Positions 1-64,000 of a stretch of 64,000 bases of DNA are shown here, piece by piece. The notes beneath the pieces are model-generated. The model saw only the letters and a list, made by a program, of their open reading frames with translations. It did no database searches and was not told the DNA's origin. Every line of letters begins with the position of its first letter. The stretch's first letter is position 1. Source of the DNA: Lycorma delicatula (lineage: Eukaryota; Arthropoda; Insecta; Hemiptera; Fulgoridae); contig NC_134455.1 of the NCBI RefSeq assembly GCF_047948215.1, positions 151,882,575 through 151,946,574 on the forward strand, in the 5' to 3' direction. The translations under genes were made by a program, and so were the position numbers.

Positions 1-55601
<55,601 letters not shown>

Positions 55602-56819
55602 GTATATTTATTTAATTGTTTAATAGTAAATTAATGTATTTGTCACATTATATAAATATGACTAATACTATAATCTTTTTCAAACCATTTTTTTTTTTTT
55701 ATGTAATGGAAGCAAGCTTATTGTTAATAATGTTAGACATATTGTATGATATTTTCTTGTACTTCAGTATTTTCTCATCTTCTGTTTCACCTTAATTAAA
55801 AGTCTTTATAAAATAAAAAATAGTTATTTACTCAAAAATTAGAATTTGTTGATTGCAATGACAAAGTACAGCAGACAACAAATTTGTGGACAAAATTTTA
55901 TATATACATATATACTGCATAACAAAATGAGTAAATAAAATGTAATTGAATGAAAAATTAGATAAAAATAAAACTGGTATTAATTAACACAAACACCATC
56001 CTAAATAAATAGTCCATGATACCACGTTTTGCTACTCAATCCAGGCAAGCACAAACACATACATCTGTTACATATATCATTGATTATCGTCATACTCACA
56101 CAGAATAGTTAATAGAAATATGATTAAAAATCATCAGATCATATGAAACAAAATTAAGAATATGCACACACAGTATGTGCCACCAGTTTCCAAGCTTAGA
56201 TTGATAATGGTTACTACCAAACATAAAAGGATTTACTCTTTGCTTGATAACCTCCTGTTACTTAATAATTTTTTAATTTTTACGAATTAATGCAGTAATT
56301 TTGAAACTATTAAATTGTGTGTTTTAAACTGAAATAACAAATGATGAAATATTATTTATTAATTTTTAAAAACATTGTAAATATAGAAAATCGATTTAAT
56401 TAAAAACAATTCATTGAAAATTATTACTAATTTATTCATTTTTGTATTTTTTAAATAAAAACATACAATATAATATAATAAAAATCAAAACAACCTGTAA
56501 AGATTTTGCAAATATAATACAAAGAAATAATAAATAGAAATGGATATAAAAACATAAAATATAAATAGATTATAAATAAATTGGATATTTAAACATCATA
56601 TATTGGTAATGTGGATAACACTAGTAAGAAATTTCTGTTACATGCATAATTAATCAAGATATGTCTTTTTTGCACTGATTTCAAATCTACAAACCAAAAT
56701 TGAATGGAAAGCAAATTTTTTTTTAGTAATAAGGATTTAGAAATACTTTTTTAAGGAATTAAATTTTAAAATATACATAATAGATATTAACTTTTATACA
56801 TTTACTTTTCTTTAGTTTC
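55602..56819 (+). other. Intron 10, first part
   Basis: Very AT-rich DNA. Nothing recognised. Confidence 0.55.
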
Positions 56820-57640
56820 TTCCATATTCAGCCTCTGGAATGTCCCTTTTCAGTCTCTAGCAGTAATTGGCAAGCACTATCAGGCTCCATTTTCTCTGGC
56901 AGCATGTTTCCATCATTGATATATCCTGGTAAAAGCATTTATCGTGCTGATCGCTTACATCACCAAGGTTAGATGGAAAAAAATCCAAATTTGAATACTT
57001 TTTTTTTTGACACATATTACCTTGGTCATTACAATCCATTGCTTTGACAAAATTGTTCATCGGATCAAATTTGACGTGTAGTAGTGGAAGATGCACATTC
57101 TTTGGATTCACAAATGCTTGCCAAATAACATTTATCTGCTCAGCCATGAGTGCTTCTCACTTCCGCTATTCTTTTTAATGTAGTGGTTTTCTTGTCTCTA
57201 TTGCCCTACTCAAAGCCTGCCTAAGAAACAGCAGTACTCAATATAACCAAACTGCAGTCCTAATAAAATGGCTCACCTTTAGGTCTCTATATTTGTGTCA
57301 AGAATACTTTTCATACTATATCATTGTCAGTAAAAATTTCATATTGTCATATGTCTCTTTCATTTACTGCATATATGAGAATTGTTGGTTTCTCATTTCA
57401 ATTGTGAAGGAGGATGCTTTCAAACTCTTTTTGGAGGAATCTGTAAATAATTTCCATTCCGTAGGATTTTGTGATCCTAGTAAATCCAGTAAAGAATTTA
57501 CATTGATGCAGTACACTATTATCTTGCAAGGAGAACAGGTGCTGAAATTCTTGCTGCTTAACTTAGAAAATACATATTTTAGTAGCACTTTAGAGGAGAT
57601 TCCTGCCTTTTACTATTGACCTTGCATTTTAGAGCAATTA
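56820..57640 (-). mobile_element. Unclassified protein-coding repeat family X, copy 3 (degenerate, antisense)
   Basis: The minus strand gives, in order from 57610 down: VYCINVNSLLDLL, EWKLFTDSSKKSLKASSF, MKETYDNMKFLL, a broken GQQ-GY block, NPKNVHLPLLHVKFDPMNNF with VKAMDCNDQG, FFPSNLGDVSDQHD, CFYQDISMME and VLANYC. Each block aligns in order with copies 1 and 2. KEGIFVGPQIREL and neighbours are deleted. It shows the family is antisense here while the other two are sense. Confidence 0.7.
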
Positions 57641-57981
57641 GAATCATGAACCAGATCATTAAATTTTGTTTAAGTAATTTTGTGAAATTCAGTGCTATAA
57701 TCTTGAAATTTGTATCTTCTTATTTATCACTTCCTAAATCACCATAGACTTCTTCTTTATCATTTTCTTTTAAACTTCATGTTTTGGTGAAACTAGAATA
57801 GGTAACTTTTATCTATGTGAAATAGGTCTTATGGCTTAAGAAAGACTAGAATATACAACACATTTCTCGAATTTACTTATGGTCCCTTTAATTTTTGTGA
57901 TACAAAAATAACAGTCTCTTAAGTAGTTGTTAAGTTCTCAATACCATAGAAACAGCAAAAAGCATATGTCGTAGATTCCGA
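57641..57981 (+). other. Intron 10 stretch
   Basis: AT-rich spacer, possibly including more family X sequence. Nothing else recognised. Confidence 0.4.
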
Positions 57982-58800
57982 CTAAAGCCAGTTGCTTTGT
58001 AAAATTATGCAAGAATTACAACAATTATGAGATGTCCAAGACTTATCCTGACCTGACACCAAAGAGAACCTCCATGTGGCAGATTTGGTCGCTACACCAT
58101 CCACTCCATACCACCATCCACCATACATATGAGCTTTCCAGAGGTCATCTTCAGAACCTCGGCAAAAAGCATCTCTCACCCTTGTTTTTGCCTCAGTCAG
58201 GAAGCCACTGATGTGAATACTACATGTGATTTTTCCATATCTAAATAAACATAATACTACAAAACCTTTTAACACAAGAACAACAAAACCAAAACACAGG
58301 AAAGACCAGGTGGAACCCCAAATTCCCTAGGCAATCCGTTCTCTTGCCAGGTACGTGAAGGATTTTCAACAATTACACGTTCAGCCCGGTATTTCCAATT
58401 CTCACGGAGATCTAATGTCTGTCTTGATGATGTGATAATTATTTTAAATTTTAGCCTATTTGCCCAAACAGGCGAAAGGACTGACACCAAAACATGAACC
58501 TCCCAAACAGTCTTTAAGAAGAAGCATCATTGTGGTCTTCTCCAGACTGAATGTCATCTTATTTTGATGACCTTACTACTCAAGAATTCTGCATACCAGG
58601 GTAGCTTGGAGCTCAGCTTCCCTCCACGAGCTTCCTTCAACCAGCAGGAGCCCATCATCAGCATAAGCCACGATGAGACACCAGCCATGCAATCTCAGCC
58701 ACAGAAGGGAATCAAACTCCACCAGCCACAACAATAGACCCAAGACGTTGCCTTGAGGACAGCCCTTGGACAGCATCTTGCCTACCCTCACAGAGCAGAC
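57982..58800 (-). pseudogene. R1-like LINE ORF2 fragment with YADD motif
   Basis: A GC-richer minus-strand segment. The frame 58576-58791 encodes CPQGNVLGLLLWLVEFD and LIVAYADDGLLLVEGSSW, the catalytic core of an R1-type reverse transcriptase. Frames 58269-58490 and 57982-58275 may contain more C-terminal residues (LDLRENWKYRAERV). Aspartates in YADD are intact but the protein is fragmentary. Confidence 0.78.
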
Positions 58801-60443
58801 TTATCCTGACTTCCTATTTTACATCTGATATAGAGTTCATATTATTCTTTTAAGCTAAATGAGTAATATTTCTTCTTTGAGATTTAAAAGTTAATTCACC
58901 ACACGTAGCAAAACTTATTAAGACGATTTATTCAACTACGAATCAAATATAAATTACTAGCAATATATAAAAATGTATTAAGCACTACAAAAACAATACA
59001 CTTTATATTAGAAAAAGTAGAAAAACAAAAGAACTCACAATGGTATTCACAAAAAAGCCAAAATGAAACTGATTCTCTGGTCTGAGTTATTCCATAGTAG
59101 AAATAGTGATTGAAATAACTGTTTAAATTTTGATGTCATTACTAAAAGCTATTAATTAAACCGTATTTCTTTTAAAAAAATTTTTTTTCTAGAAGGATGA
59201 GTCATAGTAAATAGTTAATATCAACCTCATTCTATGACGTAGACATTAATCCCAATGGTCACTCCTCAGATTATTTCACTCTGAGCCATTTATAAGTATC
59301 TTCAGACATTCATTTTCATTATTAATATAAAAATTTACTCACAAATGGTTAGCCTTAGTAGAGAAAATAAACTGTTTTAACAATTTTTATTTTTTTCAAG
59401 TGGCAGTTTGCCCCTTAGGAAAATTTTGAGGGGAGCTTGGATTCAGCATCATAAAAAATACATAAGAAAAAAAAAAGTCAAAATTATCTGTGTAACATAA
59501 CTTTATAGACCAGTGATTTAATAATTATTAATACTTAACTGCACATTGTACTGAATGTTCCAAGATTACTAGCGTAAGATTGATACATAGATTAATTTTC
59601 AAAGTTCATGAATTACTGGAACATGCTGTATCCATATATGTAACTTGCATCTAGTTATATAACCAATCTGCTTACTAACATACCTATATAAAAAAATATG
59701 TAAATACAGTAATATAAAATTATCTGAAATATGATCACTCACCAGTAGTACCATATGTTTCTGAAATCCCTACGAATTTAAAGTTGATACAAAATTTCTG
59801 TGGTAAAGGGTACATTAATTTCTAGCTGTTCTAGTCTTTATGTGGTTATAATGCATACATTAATGTATTCATTATAACCACATAATGGACTTGGACTTGG
59901 CATGTTATGTGCAATAATAAATTTGATTCTGTGGGGAAAAAACATGGGAACAGCTTCGCACTTTTAAGTTCAATTTTTTATTATATTTTTTTTTTTTACA
60001 GATTGGCTTTCCCATTTTTATAAATGGTTTGAATTTCATGGCAGGTTACCCACAACTTTTCAATATGATTCCTAATAGACAAATTACATGATAATCATAA
60101 CCCTGAGTCACAACAAATAAAAACTGTTTCATTTACAACAATAAATATTACTTTCAACCAGTCTCGCTAATGGATTCATCTACTTTTAGCCGTACTAAAA
60201 CATGTAGACAGTATATAATACAAGTATATAATATACAAGTAGACACAGACACTGTTATTAAGTTAGAAATAAGTTTTATGTATTCTGTTTTAGTATACCA
60301 AAATATATAAACCGTATTTTTCAGTTTATATAAGGTTCTCATGTAAACCAGATCAGTAGATGAGATTATTGTGATCAAATATTAAGTTGGAAACTCATTA
60401 AAAATAAACATCACTGGTGGGTTCATGTGTGAAATAGATATTA
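58801..60443 (+). other. Intron 10 stretch
   Basis: AT-rich DNA with a 44-bp palindrome at 59840-59883. No gene or transposon end recognised. Confidence 0.5.
59840..59883. repeat. 44-bp near-perfect palindrome, no loop
   Basis: Arms of 22 bases (ATGTGGTTATAATGCATACA...) meet directly and pair at 21 of 22 positions. Confidence 0.92.
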
Positions 60444-61612
60444 CGAGAGCTTATCTCTAAAGTAAAGACTATTGCATTGTAAAAAAAAATCTATTCTGAA
60501 AACTTTATAAATATTTTTTATTTTTCTTACATATCTTATAATATTTCTCTACATAATCGCCACATGAATTAAGACATTTACCATAGCGATACACCTGTAT
60601 AAATATACCCTCATTGTATTCTTCTGCTGCCAGTCTATTTAGCCACTGATTAACAACATTTTTAAATTCATTGTCACTCGCGAATTGCTTACCACTCAAA
60701 ATTTCTTTCGATTTCCCAAACAAATGGTAATCAGAAGGAATCAGAAGGTAATCAGAAGTTTGGGTTGTATGGTGGATGATCGTAAATTTACCAACCAAAT
60801 GTTCTCAATAAATCATGTGTTGGACCTGCAACATGTGGACATCATTTTGCAACAGGACAACACCGTTGATCAGCCGCTCACGTTACCAATTTTGGATGGC
60901 ACACCATAAATTACATAGAGTTTTGCTGTAAGCTTCTGCATTTATAGTCGTTCCATATGGCATGAAATCAATCAGCAGTATTGTAAACCAATCACAAAAG
61001 ACTGTGGCCATCAGTTTGTGTCCAAATGGCTGTGGCTTAACCTTTGTTGGTCTGGTTGGTGATTGAGGATGATACCATTCACTTGACTGTTTTTTCTCTT
61101 TGGCGTGTAAAACGAAATCCATGTTTCATCACCAATAACAATTGAATTAAGGATCTCATTGCCTTTTTCTATATAGCACATCAAAAATTCCAAAATAGAT
61201 CACATTTGGATTTTTTGTGATGTTCCGTTAAGACGTGCGGCACCCAACGTGCACAAACCTTACTGAAGCCTAAATGGTCGTAAACAATGAGACCAATAAG
61301 AGCTCATTCTTTCTTTCATTCATTACATTATTGCTGTACACAGCAACCAACTACCTATAAATTTCAGCCAGTTTAACGTTTTGATGGTTTAAAAAAAACC
61401 GTAAGACTCCATGTATTTCACAGTCGGTGGCAACATTGATTTTCCTATTCATTTTGTAACATAATAAATCGCATGTAATCAAACATATTACAACATGACA
61501 ACTTACAGACAACAATGTAGTGTGTACATTACTAGCGTGGCCATGAATGACACAAGTTCACCAACCTTAAGGAGAGAAATTTCCCAGCAGTCTTTACTTT
61601 AGATATCCTTCT
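60444..61612 (-). mobile_element. mariner element, family M, copy 3
   Basis: TIRs CGAGAGCTTATCTCTAAAGT (left) and, reversed, AGAAGGATATCTAAAGTAAA (right) are each next to TA (60442-60443, 61613-61614). The transposase reads on the minus strand. The right end lies directly against the poly(A) tail of the Jockey-like element. Confidence 0.88.
60505..61460 (-). pseudogene. mariner transposase, copy 3, frameshifted, first catalytic D retained
   Basis: Minus-strand frames encode IVIGDETWISFYTP, SEWYHPQSPTRPTKVKPQP, KLMATVFCDWFTILLIDF, INAEAYSKTLCNLWCAIQNW, PSDYHLFGKSKEI and GDYVEKYYK. The first catalytic aspartate (GDETW) is present, unlike copies 1 and 2. An ATCAGAAGG-type microduplication at about 60730-60758 adds residues just before PSDYHLF. 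Frameshifts break it. Confidence 0.85.
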
Positions 61613-61744
61613 TATTATTTTTTTTTTTTTTTTTTTAGATTTTTAGGGGCATCGACTAGTTTGGTCATTAGCCCCATCCCACTTCAAAAAAAAAGGTTCA
61701 AAATTTCATATTTTGATACAACTTTTGAATACAATGTTTACCGT

Positions 61745-63200
61745 CTTGGCTTTCCTTTCGGCCATCCTTTCTTGCACCGTTTTTCCATTCTTCGAACGGC
61801 CTCAACTTCTGATGACAGTGTGTCTGAGGCCTCGGACATGGCATCTTCTTCTTTTTCTGATGTCAATGACGTTCGCTGGCTTACATTAGGTGATGAAAGC
61901 TTTCGTTGGTGCTGTTAGCATCGTTGCTATGGAATCTAAACTAGCAAGCGATGCACTTTCCGTGGCTGATGAGCTGGATTATATCTAAGGGAGTACTGGG
62001 TCCAGCTGAAATAGACGCTCTCACCAAAGCTGTTCTTTGAGCTTTTGGAGGCTCCATTGTTGCAGTTTTTATATCATTGTGTCTGGTGCTTTCCCAATAA
62101 TGACTTGCACCTCCATTTCGGTAGACTCACGACTAGACGACGGAGTGATCTTTTCCTCTTTTCCAGACAAATCAAGATTTTTATTTATTACTTCAAGTGG
62201 TGGTGTTATGATCGCAGGTTTTGCTAGTTTTTTATGCTGCGCTGGTACGTTTCATTTATCAACGATGTCAGTCCGGGAATGAGCCTTCTCATGTTTAGTT
62301 TGTTCTGACCGATGAGTCGACTCAATCTTTGCATCAATGATTTTTTCTATCATTGTTGCAAGACTTGGTGCCATTGTATTAAGCAACTGCTCCATGTTAA
62401 TTTTTGAAGAGGAAGGGGCAGCAGCTGCTTTTACATAAGTGGTTGATGGTCGAGGTGTTCTTTGACTAACAATTTTCTTCACTTCAGGATAACTAACCTT
62501 TTGAAGCGTTTTAACTTCCTGAATGGCCGTTTCCGTTTTATATACTGGGCAGTTCCTTGATTGGCAATTATGGTGCCCTTTACAATTAATACAGATTGGA
62601 GGGTCTTTACATGGATCACCTCATATATCTTCATTCCACATATGCAAATTTCCTGCGCTTCACATCTAGCTGCAGTGTGTCTGAAACGTTGACACTTGAA
62701 ACATTGCATAGACTGCGGAATAAATGCACGTACATCGAACCGATGTATGCCAGCACGTACCTTTTCAGGAAGGTTAGGCCTATTAAATGTCAATACATGC
62801 AAGGCCGAAGGAAGAACCTCACCATTTCTTCTCATTGTTAGTCTGCAAATGTTGAGTCAAGGAGGAAATGTCGAGTCAAGGAGTTATTCACATTCCTTGA
62901 CTCGACATTTCCTGTACTATTTCTTCTTCTGTACAGTTTAGAATATCACGGCAAACAACAGCTTCTCTGGATGTGTTAAGGGTGCTATGCGGTTGCACAG
63001 ATACCGCAAATTCACCGATCTTCTTCAATGCCTGGACTTTCTGGCTTTGACTGTCGTTGATAGTTTTGACATGCAATCCATTAAAAGTCTTCCGGATTTC
63101 TTTAACAGGACCACCTTTTTTGCATTTAGCAAAATTTAGCGCAATTAACAATCTCTCTAGCGATTAAGAATGGACTAACCTTTTGAAAGTTTCCATTCTC
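61745..63200 (-). pseudogene. Jockey-like ORF1 (gag), frameshifted
   Basis: Minus-strand frames in order: 62888-63151 (GGPVKEIRKTFNGLHVKTIN, then LNCTEEEIVQEM), 62479-62835 (RRNGEVLPSALHVLTFNRP, IHRFDVRAFIPQ, zinc knuckle CFKCQRFRHTAARC), 62252-62482 (a Ser/Ala-rich linker and a helix around MEQLLNTMAPSLATMIEKI), then a broken basic C-terminus. One knuckle is clear and a second (ICICGM...) is eroded. Frame changes lie at about 62840-62885, where a 20-bp inverted duplication sits, and near 62480. ORF1 proteins of this group bind element RNA. Confidence 0.82.
62863..62913. repeat. 20-bp perfect inverted duplication in ORF1
   Basis: AGGAAATGTCGAGTCAAGGA (62863-62882), an 11-base loop, then its exact reverse complement (62894-62913). 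A partial direct copy (GAGTCAAGGAGGAAATG) precedes it at 62853. Confidence 0.95.
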
Positions 63201-63938
63201 CTTCGTAATAATTCAAAATCTTGGCTTAGGTACATTATAGCCAAATAAACTTTTCCATAAGTCTTTACTGATTCTATCAGCAACTTTCTTAATTTTATCA
63301 CACTTTACTCTTTTTCCTCTTCGCTTGTGGCGAATCAGAGGTTTCTAAACGAGGGTGTTTACGTGCACCCTCTGCCACGTTTGTTTGTTCAAGTATGTTC
63401 ATGAAAGATTATCCCTTCTGTAGCAAGGCTAGCCGGCGGGGATACACCCCCACTCCAGAGCTACTAACTTTAGAGGTCCACTCCGGTACTCCGGTGGAAC
63501 CACCATATGTCCTGGCAGAGAGCAGATGCGCAATCTCTGCAGGCTCCTACTCACCAAAGCTTTCAGAGTTCCCATGCACCGACATACATGGGCATCATTG
63601 CTACATGCTTGCCATCGCAGGGGGCATGTGGACAACGGAAGGGTCTCCGTTACACCTGCAATAACATTGACCCTGGCCGCCACATCGCCAGCTCTAAATA
63701 TGGTATGTGTTCACTTCCTAATTGATTAATTGTTCGTATCCTGCAGGTAGCCAAAAAATCCAATCCGTCTTGTGACCTGAAGATGAAAGCAGGTCAAAAA
63801 AGGAATATATCCGAGGAATTTACTCGGAGCCCCGTTAGCCAGCTATAAGTATTGTACGTAAGTACAGCTGTTTCCGCCCTGGACGTGGAACGTAGATGTT
63901 GTGTTCCGGACGTGGGGATTACCTACCTCAGGAAATTT

Positions 63939-64000
63939 TTTTTTCTTTTTTTTTATCATCATCATCATTATTATTATTACTTTTTAAATTTTGTTTTAAA
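63939..64000. repeat. T-rich and (ATC)n/(ATT)n tract at window end
   Basis: T-runs followed by about four ATC and four ATT units (63955-63979). It may mark the 5' flank of the Jockey-like element. Confidence 0.8.

Larger units (their letters stand above)
61618..63938 (-). mobile_element. ORF1-only Jockey-like non-LTR element
   Basis: This minus-strand element starts with a poly(A) tail (T-run 61618-61636) preceded by a short 3' UTR containing GACCAAACTAGTCGATGCCC. It carries a gag ORF1 and a GC-richer 5' region up to about 63938. Where an intact Jockey-type LINE would have a roughly 2.7-kb ORF2, the ORF1 end (a GWPKGKPR-like segment at about 61745-61770) is followed almost at once by 3' UTR and tail. 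The 5' boundary is approximate; no TSD was found. Confidence 0.75.

Noticed and set aside
63395..63729. Overlapping frames on both strands near the window end
   Set aside because: They lie in the GC-rich 5' region of the Jockey-like element, contradict each other, and show no known domain.

Overview
The window is intron-rich animal nuclear DNA, most probably from an insect. The evidence is a split gene with canonical splice sites, a very AT-rich background, and a dense, mixed load of eukaryotic transposons (mariner/Tc1, hAT, RTE-, R1- and Jockey-like LINEs, Penelope-like elements, tRNA-derived SINEs). A hemipteran is my best guess from the repeat mix, but that is inference only.

One host gene spans almost the whole window on the + strand: the orthologue of the spliceosomal DEAD-box helicase DDX46 (yeast Prp5). 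I can place ten consecutive exons (1-45, 2144-2267, 9309-9436, 19279-19536, 23290-23475, 39777-39936, 41802-41918, 45057-45257, 49123-49205, 55482-55601). They join in frame to 474 codons. They cover the charged N-terminal region, a glutamine-rich insert, the Q motif and helicase motifs I, Ia, Ib, II (DEAD) and III. The 5' end and the second RecA-like domain lie outside the window. The fifth complete intron (23476-39776, 16.3 kb) uses a GC donor.

The remaining DNA is intronic and largely transposon-derived. Intron 2 holds an RTE-like LINE fragment with an intact reverse transcriptase frame and an 11-bp target-site duplication (TSD), and an internally deleted hAT element with an 8-bp TSD. Intron 3 holds a mariner split by an ORF1-only R1-like element with a 14-bp TSD, a SINE, and a second mariner. 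Intron 5 holds a mariner, two copies of an unclassified protein-coding repeat family, a Tc1-like fragment, an R1-like fragment, and a full-length RTE-like LINE with a matching TSD and a single nonsense codon. Intron 7 holds a long-TIR Tc1/mariner. Intron 8 holds a SINE and a foldback element. Intron 9 holds two head-to-head Penelope-like copies, one split by a Tc1/mariner. Intron 10, cut by the window edge, holds a third copy of the unclassified family, another R1-like fragment, a third mariner, and an ORF1-only Jockey-like element.

The host exons work together as one protein acting in branch-site recognition during pre-mRNA splicing. The transposons have no evident shared role with it. The items most worth follow-up are the unclassified three-copy family, the two independent ORF1-only LINE derivatives, and the shared loss of a catalytic residue in two mariner copies. 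I see no tRNA or rRNA gene, no CRISPR array, and no second host gene.
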